Below, one piece after another: positions 1-6,332 of a stretch of 16,973 nt of DNA. A program made the translations under genes and the position numbers. Below the pieces are notes generated by a model, which worked only from the letters and a program-made list of their open reading frames with translations, was not told the origin of the DNA and did not search any database. This stretch comes from an uncultured Anaerolineaceae bacterium (GTDB lineage: Bacteria; Chloroflexota; Anaerolineae; Anaerolineales; Anaerolineaceae), in assembly GCA_937897615.1 (NCBI GenBank), contig CALCNO010000129.1:1-16973 (forward strand). The letters run 5' to 3'. Each line of letters starts with the position of its first letter. Positions within the stretch are counted from its first letter, which is position 1.

Positions 1-81
1 GTTCACATTCTGCCCGCCGGGGCCGGAAGAGGTAATGTAGCTAAAACTCAATTCTCGAAGCAAATTCTCACTGCTATGCAT
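1..81 (-). CDS. arfB: Partial peptide-chain-release-factor-like ribosome rescue protein (ArfB/YaeJ type), N-terminus only
   Basis: The minus strand from the ATG at 81-79 to the window edge encodes 27 residues that end in ITSSGPGGQNVN. The GPGGQNVN stretch is the GGQ signature of class I release factors. Its position near residue 20, after a short segment ending RELSFSYI, is typical of the small ArfB/YaeJ family (about 140 residues), which hydrolyses peptidyl-tRNA on stalled ribosomes. In full RF1/RF2 the GGQ lies past residue 200. An in-frame TGA at 108-106 lies upstream, and this ATG is the only good start between it and the motif. The ribosome binding site is weak (GGAAAAAG). The gene is divergent from folE with an 83-bp gap. 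Everything after the GGQ is outside the window, so the basic C-terminal tail cannot be checked. Confidence 0.8.
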   Translation of the reverse strand, partial: MHSSENLLRELSFSYITSSGPGGQNVN

Positions 82-118
82 GTTTCTTTTTCCGCTGCAA
101 CTTGCTCATTTTCCCTTT

Positions 119-133
119 TATAATACACTGTAT
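119..133 (+). promoter_or_regulatory. -10 box of folE with overlapping small palindrome
   Basis: A perfect TATAAT lies at 119-124, about 40 bp before the folE ATG. I see no convincing -35 at 16-18 bp; the nearest candidate, TTGCTC at 102-107, is only 11 bp away. An 11-bp palindrome, ATACA-C-TGTAT, at 123-133 overlaps its end and could be an operator in this divergent arfB/folE gap. The promoter call rests on the -10 alone. Confidence 0.4.
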
Positions 134-164
134 AACAAGAAAATAAACCCGGAAACGAGGAACA

Positions 165-812
165 ATGAACGACCTTTACGCTGACGATTTTTCGCTCGAC
201 GAATTGCTGCAACTCAATGTACGCAAGATCACCCCGGAGAACATCAAAAAGTTCGAGGGCTACATGGCCGAAATCTTTACCGCCATGGGCATGGATATCG
301 ATACCCCCTCCACGCGCGACACGCCGCGGCGTTTCATCGAGGCCATGCTGGAATCCACCAGCGGCTATGACGGCGACCCCAAGCTGATCAAGGCCTTCCC
401 CAAGGAATGCCGAGGCGAACCGGATTGCCGCCTGAGCCAGGTGATCGAAGGCCCAATCCACTTTCACTCCCTCTGCGAGCATCATGTCTTCCCGTTCTAC
501 GGTGAAGCCTACCTGGGCTACGTAGCCAATGAGAGCATCCTGGGCATTTCCAAGCTCACCCGGCTGGTGCGCATTTACGCCAAGCGTTTTGCCGTGCAGG
601 AGCGCATCGGTTATCAGATCGCCGATACTTTGGAAGCGTTGATGAATCCGCACGGTGTGGCCGTCTTTTTGCGCGCCAAGCACATGTGCGTGGAAATGCG
701 CGGCGTGCGCGAGACCTCTCCCGCCACACGCACCACCGTCTTCCGCGGTGTGTATGCCGATGACCCGGCGCTGCGCTCCGAATTCCTCAACGTATGCGGC
801 ATCATCAAATAA
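165..812 (+). CDS. folE: GTP cyclohydrolase I
   Basis: This 215-residue protein is of normal length for the family. It converts GTP to 7,8-dihydroneopterin triphosphate and formate, the first step of folate (and queuosine/biopterin) synthesis in the cytoplasm. The zinc-site motif SLCEHH is at residues 102-107, giving ligands C104 and H107, and the third ligand C175 is in HMCVEMRGV. The substrate-site motifs GISKLTRLVR (127-136) and QERIGYQIA (145-153) are also present. The start is supported by GAGG at 157-160, four bases before the ATG. It is followed after 6 bp by a metallophosphatase-like gene, so the two probably form one transcript. No key residue is missing. Confidence 0.97.
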   Translation: MNDLYADDFSLDELLQLNVRKITPENIKKFEGYMAEIFTAMGMDIDTPSTRDTPRRFIEAMLESTSGYDGDPKLIKAFPKECRGEPDCRLSQVIEGPIHFHSLCEHHVFPFYGEAYLGYVANESILGISKLTRLVRIYAKRFAVQERIGYQIADTLEALMNPHGVAVFLRAKHMCVEMRGVRETSPATRTTVFRGVYADDPALRSEFLNVCGIIK

Positions 813-818
813 CCTGAG

Positions 819-2246
819 ATGGCAGCACCTCTGCACCTTACCCTGCTGCACACCAACGACCTGCATGGCCGGGTGCATCAGTTAAGCCGCATTGCCACGC
901 TGGTGCGTCAGGCAAGGGAAGAAATTGCCCAACGCGGTGGCAGCTGCCTCTACCTGGATGCCGGCGATTCGGAAGACACCACGCTCATTGAAAGCGCCCT
1001 TTCGCGCGGCACCACCATGAATGTGCTCTTGCGCGCAGCCGGCTGTGAACAAGCCGCGGTGGGCAACGCGATTGCAGTACGCTATGGGCCGCAGGCCGTA
1101 GCCAGCCTGGCACAGGCCTATGGCAAACCTCTACTGTGCGCCAACCTTTTTACGCCAACCGGCGAGATTCTACCCGGCACAGTGCCCTACCGCATCCTTG
1201 AAATTGAGGGACACCTCATTGCCGTGATCGGCTTCACCGCTCCGATGGGTTTTTACACCAATTTCTTCAAGTACCCCGCCCGCGAACCCATTGATCTCAT
1301 GCCCGGGCTGATTGAGCGGGTGCGCGCCGAGGGTGCCAAAACCATCATTGCGCTGACGCACATCGCCTCAGACCAGGATGTTAAGCTCGCCGAGGCAGTA
1401 GCAGGCATCGATGTCATCATCGGTGGGCACGACCACAAACGCATTTCTCCGCCGCTGGTGGTCAACAACACCCTCATTGTCCAATCCGGCCAGTACGGCG
1501 AAATGCTCGGCCGCCTCGATCTCATCATTGACCGTGCCGGCGGCAAAGTTATCCATCATTCGGGCACCTTGCTCCCCGTCACGGAAGAGATCGCCGAGGA
1601 CAAAGCCGTTTTGCAGGCGATGAAGGAAGAGAACTCACGCATTGACGGCCTGATGAACAAGGTCATCGGTGAGACGCGCGTGCCGCTGGAAGCCTCCGAA
1701 GACAGCGAAAGTGCCGCGGGCAATCTGCAGGCTGATGCGGTTCTGGCGCACGTTAAAGGCGCGCAGGCAGCCCTGATGGTCAGCGGCCACTGGGTGAGCG
1801 GGTTGGAAGCCGGCAAGATTACGCAAAAACAGCTTTACACCGCCAACCGTTCAGCCGGGAACCCCGCCCTGGTAAAACTCAGCGGCGCCCAGATCCGCCA
1901 ATGGCTGGTTGCCGCCCTTGACCCGCAAAACGTGGCACACAAGATTCACCCCCTGCGCGGCAGATGTGTGGGAATGCCGTGCCTTGCCAATATGCGCGTT
2001 GTGGCAGAACGCGCACGCCTGCCAGAGATGCAAGTGTTCATTGGAGATGCTCCAGTGCAAGACGAGCGGCAGTATTGGGTTGCCGTCACCGACCTGGAGA
2101 TTTCGGATATTCTGGATTACCTGGTCGTTCCGGATGACCAGGCACAGTATGAAGTTCCCATCGTTCTGCCGGAGATCATTGAAGAGTACATTGCAGCCCA
2201 TTCGCCAATCAAGTCGGTTCTCATGGGTAGGATCACCCTGACATAA
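819..2246 (+). CDS. 5'-nucleotidase-family metallophosphatase-like protein, cytoplasmic, with altered active site
   Basis: This 475-residue protein has the two-domain layout of the UshA/CpdB 5'-nucleotidase family. The N-terminal metallophosphatase motifs are HTNDLHG (D14, H16), DAGD (D50), LTH (H181) and GGHDH (H204, H206). The C-terminal nucleotidase domain starts near ESAAGNLQADAV (298-308). The usual GNHE(F)DYG block reads VGNAIAVRYG (81-90), so the metal-binding Asn (N83) remains but the catalytic His is Ala84. The C-terminal substrate-binding region is also diverged: the usual NGGxIR is absent. There is no signal peptide, unlike periplasmic or secreted members, so it should be cytoplasmic. 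It starts 6 bp after folE with no clear Shine-Dalgarno, which suggests translational coupling. Activity and substrate are uncertain. Confidence 0.85.
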   Translation: MAAPLHLTLLHTNDLHGRVHQLSRIATLVRQAREEIAQRGGSCLYLDAGDSEDTTLIESALSRGTTMNVLLRAAGCEQAAVGNAIAVRYGPQAVASLAQAYGKPLLCANLFTPTGEILPGTVPYRILEIEGHLIAVIGFTAPMGFYTNFFKYPAREPIDLMPGLIERVRAEGAKTIIALTHIASDQDVKLAEAVAGIDVIIGGHDHKRISPPLVVNNTLIVQSGQYGEMLGRLDLIIDRAGGKVIHHSGTLLPVTEEIAEDKAVLQAMKEENSRIDGLMNKVIGETRVPLEASEDSESAAGNLQADAVLAHVKGAQAALMVSGHWVSGLEAGKITQKQLYTANRSAGNPALVKLSGAQIRQWLVAALDPQNVAHKIHPLRGRCVGMPCLANMRVVAERARLPEMQVFIGDAPVQDERQYWVAVTDLEISDILDYLVVPDDQAQYEVPIVLPEIIEEYIAAHSPIKSVLMGRITLT

Positions 2247-2273
2247 CCGCCGCGTTTCAACATCCTGTCACCG

Positions 2274-2278
2274 AGGAG
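2274..2278 (+). promoter_or_regulatory. Ribosome binding site of the 6-phosphogluconate dehydrogenase gene
   Basis: AGGAG lies five bases before the ATG at 2284 and fixes that start. The 37-bp gap after the nucleotidase gene shows no terminator, so read-through from folE is possible. Confidence 0.75.
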
Positions 2279-2283
2279 AAAAC

Positions 2284-3192
2284 ATGAAAATTGGCATGAT
2301 CGGTCTTGGAAAAATGGGCGCCAACATGGCGCAACGCCTGATCAGCAGCGGGCACCAGGTGGTGGGGTACTCGCGCATCGCCTCGGCAGTGCTGGAGGCG
2401 GCCAAGTTCGGCGTCGTCAGCGCCGGGTCGGTAGCAGAGATGATTGATCTGCTGCCATCACCAAAAGTGATCTGGATCATGGTTCCTTCCGGCAAATCTA
2501 CCGACGAAGCAGTGGAAGAAGTGGCTCCGCGCCTGCAGGCCGGTGATATTCTCATTGATGGCGGAAATACCTATTACAAAGAAAGTGTGCAGCGGGCGGC
2601 AGAACTTTCGAAAAGAGGTGTCAAATTCATTGACGTGGGCACCAGTGGCGGTGTTTGGGGGCTTACGGATGGCTATAACCTGATGGTCGGTGGCGACAGG
2701 GATGCGGCGGATTTTCTGCGGCCAATATTCGAAAGCCTGGCGCCCTCGCCAACAGAGGGCTGGGGGTATGTGGGCAAATCCGGTGCGGGGCATTTTGCCA
2801 AGATGGTGCATAACGGCATCGAATACGGCATGCTGCAGGCCATCGGAGAAGGTTTTGAAGTGCTGGAATCCAAAAAAGAATTCGATTTTGATGTGCAACA
2901 GGTAGCACACCTGTGGCAGCACGGCAGTGTGATCCGCTCGTGGCTGCTGCAATTGACCGAAAAAGTGCTCAACGAGGAGCCAGCGCTGGAAGAAGTGGAA
3001 GCCTATGTACAGGATACCGGCGAAGGGCGCTGGATGGTGATGGAGGCGCTCAACCTGGATATTTCTACCCCGGTGATCACCGCCGCCATGCAGCGGCGCC
3101 TGCGCTCGCGCCAGGATGCACCATTTTCCGACAAGCTGGTGGCGTCGCTGCGCAACCAGTTCGGTGGACACGAATACAAGATCAAAAAATAA
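2284..3192 (+). CDS. gnd: 6-phosphogluconate dehydrogenase, decarboxylating, short form
   Basis: This 302-residue protein belongs to the short (about 300-residue) class also called GntZ/YqeC, not the 470-residue class of E. coli. It oxidises and decarboxylates 6-phosphogluconate to ribulose 5-phosphate. Visible motifs are the Rossmann loop GLGKMGANM (7-15), the DGGNT block (92-96), SGGVWGLTDGYNLMVGG (121-137) and the catalytic GHFAKMVHNGIEY (169-181) with K173 and E180. The C-terminus ends in LRNQFGGHEYKIKK. After the second beta strand the sequence is GYSR, not an acidic residue, which hints at NADP use (inference). It ends tail-to-tail with the DUF493 gene with no spacing. Confidence 0.95.
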   Translation: MKIGMIGLGKMGANMAQRLISSGHQVVGYSRIASAVLEAAKFGVVSAGSVAEMIDLLPSPKVIWIMVPSGKSTDEAVEEVAPRLQAGDILIDGGNTYYKESVQRAAELSKRGVKFIDVGTSGGVWGLTDGYNLMVGGDRDAADFLRPIFESLAPSPTEGWGYVGKSGAGHFAKMVHNGIEYGMLQAIGEGFEVLESKKEFDFDVQQVAHLWQHGSVIRSWLLQLTEKVLNEEPALEEVEAYVQDTGEGRWMVMEALNLDISTPVITAAMQRRLRSRQDAPFSDKLVASLRNQFGGHEYKIKK

Positions 3193-3462
3193 CTACAGGA
3201 TCATCAATACGCGCTTGTGCGAAGACAATTCGGCATACAGCGCATCTACCTGCTCGCGGCTTTGCGCGATAAAGTGAAACGCCACCGAGCGGTACTTGTC
3301 GCCATGGCTCAGGCGGCTGGTGATGTTTTCCTCCAATAAGTCCGGCACGTGGCGCCGGACAATCTCAATGGCAAATTCTTCAAAATCAGGTTCATCCAGC
3401 CCAATCACTTTGAGCGGGAAGGGAATGGGATATTTCAATCCAGGGAGCGGCGCATCGGTCAT
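3193..3462 (-). CDS. DUF493 (YbeD-like) small protein
   Basis: The 89 residues match the length and pattern of the DUF493/YbeD family. These are small ACT-like ferredoxin-fold proteins of unknown function, with a likely ligand-binding or regulatory role. Family features are YPIPFPLKVIG (11-21), the helix IVRRHVPD (34-41), the SRLSHGDKYRSVAFHF core (49-64) and REQVDALYAEL (69-79). The start is supported by AAGGTGA just upstream. It lies 29 bp downstream of the nitroreductase gene on the same strand and probably shares its transcript. Its stop codon abuts the gnd stop codon on the other strand. Confidence 0.85.
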   Translation of the reverse strand: MTDAPLPGLKYPIPFPLKVIGLDEPDFEEFAIEIVRRHVPDLLEENITSRLSHGDKYRSVAFHFIAQSREQVDALYAELSSHKRVLMIL

Positions 3463-3491
3463 GGGTCACCTTGTGCAGCTTATTATACCCG

Positions 3492-4292
3492 TCAAAGCCG
3501 TTCACTTTCCTCGCCGTCCACCCAGGTAGCAATCCACCGGCGCACTGAGCGCGTCATCTCCGCTGAAAAATCTGAAACGAACTTGCGCAGGTACAATTTC
3601 TCGATGAAGGTTTTGGCGCCCTCCTCGGCAGAAAGATCGGGAAACTGGTGCGCAGTGGTGGCACGCAGCATCTGCGGGATCTCGCGTTCTTCCAAACGGC
3701 GGTAGCGATCCTGGAAGACAATGTACTGGCGATCATAGCGCCGTGTAAGGCGCACCTCCTCGCGGGCAGCCGCTGGCCGCCCAAAACACACCAGGCCTAC
3801 CGGCAAGGTGTAACGCGGCAGTTGGAACATCGCGCGGTGAGTTTCGCAATTCTCCAAAATATCCCCAATGTAGCAGGAACCAATTCCCAGCGACTCGGCA
3901 GCAATAACGGCATTCTGCGCTGCGATGAGAGTATCGCAACAGGCCAGCAGCAGGTCACCCTCCTGGGGTAGGCGCGGCTTGAGACCGGCGGCTTTCGCCG
4001 CAGCCTCCGCTGCGCTGTATGCGAATAAATCCATCCAGCGCTGGTAATCTGCCACAAAGAGCAACACATAAGGCGCAGCAGCAATGAAGGGCTGATTGTC
4101 GCAGGAGACGGCTAGTTTATCCTTGAGGGCCTGATCCTCCACCTCGATAATGGAATAGAGCATCATATTGCCGGCAGTGGGAGCGCGCATGGCGGCTTGC
4201 AAAATGGCGTCCTTCTCCTCCTGCGCCAGAGAGGTGGGGTCATACTTGCGTACAGAGCGGCGGTTGTGGATCACTTCAAGCGTAGCATTCAT
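3492..4292 (-). CDS. Nitroreductase-family flavoprotein
   Basis: This 266-residue protein is an FMN-dependent NAD(P)H oxidoreductase of the nitroreductase superfamily. Flavin phosphate-binding residues lie in NRRSVRKY (10-17), and the dimer/FMN motif APTAGNMM is at 37-44. LGIGSCYIGDI (135-145) and PVGLVCFGRP (164-173) complete the fold. The C-terminal extension YLRKFVSDFSAEMTRSV (234-250) is typical of a subset of anaerobe proteins annotated only as nitroreductase. The physiological substrate is unknown. A clear GAGGAAAG lies directly upstream of the ATG. It leads a two-gene minus-strand unit with the DUF493 gene. Confidence 0.92.
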   Translation of the reverse strand: MNATLEVIHNRRSVRKYDPTSLAQEEKDAILQAAMRAPTAGNMMLYSIIEVEDQALKDKLAVSCDNQPFIAAAPYVLLFVADYQRWMDLFAYSAAEAAAKAAGLKPRLPQEGDLLLACCDTLIAAQNAVIAAESLGIGSCYIGDILENCETHRAMFQLPRYTLPVGLVCFGRPAAAREEVRLTRRYDRQYIVFQDRYRRLEEREIPQMLRATTAHQFPDLSAEEGAKTFIEKLYLRKFVSDFSAEMTRSVRRWIATWVDGEESERL

Positions 4293-4318
4293 CTTTCCTC
4301 CGGTTAATTCAGGTCGAT

Positions 4319-4328
4319 TACAATTATA
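4319..4328. promoter_or_regulatory. Overlapping divergent -10 boxes of the nitroreductase and methyltransferase genes
   Basis: The gap between the two start codons is only 39 bp. On the plus strand TACAAT (4319-4324) sits 7 bp before the methyltransferase ATG. On the minus strand TATAAT (4328-4323) sits about 30 bp before the nitroreductase ATG. The boxes share bases 4323-4324, so the two promoters probably compete. No good -35 is visible for either. Confidence 0.45.
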
Positions 4329-4331
4329 GCC

Positions 4332-5342
4332 ATGCTATCCACATCAAACACGGAATTGAGCGAATTACTGGCCGCGGCATTGCAGCAACGCCAGCCAATG
4401 TTGGAGCAGGCGCACCAGCAGGCCTTGCGCCTTTTTAATGGCTACGCGGAAGGCGCGCCCGATCTGCTCGCGGAAGTGTATGCAACCACATTACTGCTTT
4501 CCGGCCGCCACTCCAGCATGGCCGAAGCCAGACTGCTCCTCAGTGCCGCGCGCGAGTTCTACCTGGCACAGCTGCCGTGGCTCACCTGTGTGGTGGAAAA
4601 GTATCGGTCTTCACAGGTTGAGCAGGAGCGCAAAGGGGTGATCAGCTTTGGCAGCCAACCAGCCACAGCCATCGCTGAAAACGGCATCCAATATGCCGTG
4701 GACTTGCAGCTTAATCAGGATAGCAGCTTTTATCTGGATACTCAAAATTTGCGCCAGTGGCTTGCCGCCCACGCTGCGGGCAAACGCGTGCTCAATACCT
4801 TTGCCTACACCGGCAGCCTGGGGATTGCCCCACTGGCCGGCGGCGCAGCGCACGTGCGCCAGGTGGACCTCAACCGCACCTTTCTGGGGTTGGCGCATCG
4901 CTCACGCGCGTTGAACAACCTGGACGCAGAAAAAATGAAGTTGATGCCGGTGGATTTCTTCATGGCCGTGGGCAGCCTCAAACGCGAACAAACACTGTTT
5001 GACCTGGTGATCCTTGACCCGCCGTTCTTCTCCAGCACCGAACGCGGCCGCGTGAACCTCAACGGCGAGACCACGCGCCTCATCAACAAAGTGCGCCCGC
5101 TCATCGCCGATGGCGGGCAACTGGTGGTGGTCAACAACGCCCTTTTTTACTCCGGGCAGGAGTTTATGCAAGAATTGGAACTTCTCTGCCAGGGCGGCTA
5201 TCTGGCGCTTGAGGAAACCATCGCCGTGCCGCCGGATTGCACCGGGTTCAACGCAGACAGCGCCAGTCCCTACCCGGCAGACCCGGCGCCGTTCAATCAC
5301 CCCACCAAAATTGCCGTACTCAACGTGCGGCGCAAAGCATAA
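4332..5342 (+). CDS. Class I SAM-dependent rRNA methyltransferase, RlmI-like
   Basis: This 336-residue protein resembles the catalytic part of RlmI/YccW 23S rRNA cytosine methyltransferases but has a different N-terminal helical domain (about 1-90) where RlmI has PUA. The catalytic half begins KGVISFGS (101-108), then the family block QDSSFYLDTQNLRQWL (129-144). SAM motif I is VLNTFAYTGSLG (153-164), the acidic ribose-binding residue is D179 in QVDLN, and motif IV is LDPPFFSS (228-235). The modified base cannot be read from the sequence. No Shine-Dalgarno precedes the ATG and a -10 box lies 7 bp upstream, so the mRNA may be leaderless. Convergent with the SDR gene (15-bp gap). Confidence 0.88.
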   Translation: MLSTSNTELSELLAAALQQRQPMLEQAHQQALRLFNGYAEGAPDLLAEVYATTLLLSGRHSSMAEARLLLSAAREFYLAQLPWLTCVVEKYRSSQVEQERKGVISFGSQPATAIAENGIQYAVDLQLNQDSSFYLDTQNLRQWLAAHAAGKRVLNTFAYTGSLGIAPLAGGAAHVRQVDLNRTFLGLAHRSRALNNLDAEKMKLMPVDFFMAVGSLKREQTLFDLVILDPPFFSSTERGRVNLNGETTRLINKVRPLIADGGQLVVVNNALFYSGQEFMQELELLCQGGYLALEETIAVPPDCTGFNADSASPYPADPAPFNHPTKIAVLNVRRKA

Positions 5343-5357
5343 TCCGCCGCGGATATT

Positions 5358-6230
5358 TCACTCCTTCCACTCCGCCGGAATACCGCACAGCCGGCAGGAT
5401 TCCTGCCAGGTGCGCTCGATCAGCCCGGCATTCCAGGCAGCACGGCTGGCTGGCTTGGGCCGGCAGTCGCGCCAGTAGGGATCTTTCAGACAGTCCAGAC
5501 CCTGTGTCTGCACCAGGTGCAGAATCGTTTTGGATGGCGTAGACGGGGGATCGCCAAGTTTTTGCCGTCCGCGCCAGACCCTCTGCGCCAGCGGGCTGGG
5601 GTCTTTAAGCCCAATATCCGTGTTCACCAGTCCCGGGTCCACGGCAAACGCCGCAGGCGTCCCATTCATCATGCGGTTAAACCGCTGTGTAAAGAGCACG
5701 TTGCCCAGCTTGGATACCTTATATGCCCACAGGCCAAAATACAGCGGCGGGTTCGGCGCCAGTTTGGGGTTGAACCAGGTATTGTAGTGCGAGTTGGAAC
5801 TAACGGTGAGTACGCGGCTATCCGTCGCCTTGCGCAGCGCCGGCAGCAGCAGATAGGTGAGCAGCAGCGGCGCCAGGTGATTGACCGCAAACGTGCGTTC
5901 GATACCATCCTCAGTGAGGGTGCGCTGCTGGCTGGAAAGCCCGGCATTATTCACCAGCACCTCCAACCTGCCTCCATTCTCCACATCTACCAGCGCCAGA
6001 ATCTCTTGCGCCAGGCGGCGCACCTGTGCCTGCGAACCCAGCTCTGCTACCAGGAAGGAGATGCGTGCCTGTGGGCAAGCCTGTATGATCCGCTCCTGCG
6101 CGCTCTGGCAACGCTGCGGGCTGCGCCCCACGCCAATGACGCGCGCGCCTGCGCTGGCCAAATCCAGCGCCGTTTGCCGGCCAATGCCGGCGGTTGTACC
6201 CGTTACCACCACAAACTTTCCGTTTAGCAT
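5358..6230 (-). CDS. Short-chain dehydrogenase/reductase, retinol-dehydrogenase-like
   Basis: The protein is 290 residues if it starts at the ATG at 6230. The frame stays open further upstream, but that part lies antisense to the transporter gene and has no SDR features. The start is supported by GGAG about 8 bases upstream. The NAD(P) motif TGTTAGIG is at 10-17, NNAG at 94-97, catalytic Ser in TVSSNSHY (143-149), and YKVSK (170-174) gives catalytic Tyr170 and Lys174. The long insert before YxxxK and the tail YWRDCRPK...AAWNAGLIERTW are typical of the RDH/WWOX-like branch acting on lipophilic alcohols or ketones. The substrate is not predictable. A retinoid link to the nearby rhodopsin would be speculation. 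Confidence 0.92.
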   Translation of the reverse strand: MLNGKFVVVTGTTAGIGRQTALDLASAGARVIGVGRSPQRCQSAQERIIQACPQARISFLVAELGSQAQVRRLAQEILALVDVENGGRLEVLVNNAGLSSQQRTLTEDGIERTFAVNHLAPLLLTYLLLPALRKATDSRVLTVSSNSHYNTWFNPKLAPNPPLYFGLWAYKVSKLGNVLFTQRFNRMMNGTPAAFAVDPGLVNTDIGLKDPSPLAQRVWRGRQKLGDPPSTPSKTILHLVQTQGLDCLKDPYWRDCRPKPASRAAWNAGLIERTWQESCRLCGIPAEWKE

Positions 6231-6291
6231 TGTTGTGTCTCCACAACTACATTTTACCCTCGCATCCGCAGAGGGCTTTGCGGGTTTCCTG

Positions 6292-6297
6292 TATAAT
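6292..6297 (+). promoter_or_regulatory. -10 box of the MFS transporter gene
   Basis: A perfect TATAAT lies 36 bp before the transporter ATG in the 102-bp divergent gap. No -35 match is seen at normal spacing. The ribosome binding site AAGGAA is at 6321-6326, six bases before the ATG at 6333. Confidence 0.5.
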
Positions 6298-6332
6298 GGT
6301 TTCATCCATCCCATGCCGCAAAGGAAACCGCC

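Noticed and set aside
102..124. TTGCTC as the -35 box of folE
   Set aside because: The spacing to TATAAT is only 11 bp, too short for sigma-70.
48..878. A 276-codon open frame on the minus strand across folE
   Set aside because: It is antisense to an unmistakable folE, shows no recognisable domain, and covers the real arfB start in another frame.
5342..5354. Palindrome ATCCGC-C-GCGGAT between the convergent methyltransferase and SDR genes as a terminator
   Set aside because: The loop would be a single base and no T-run follows on either strand.
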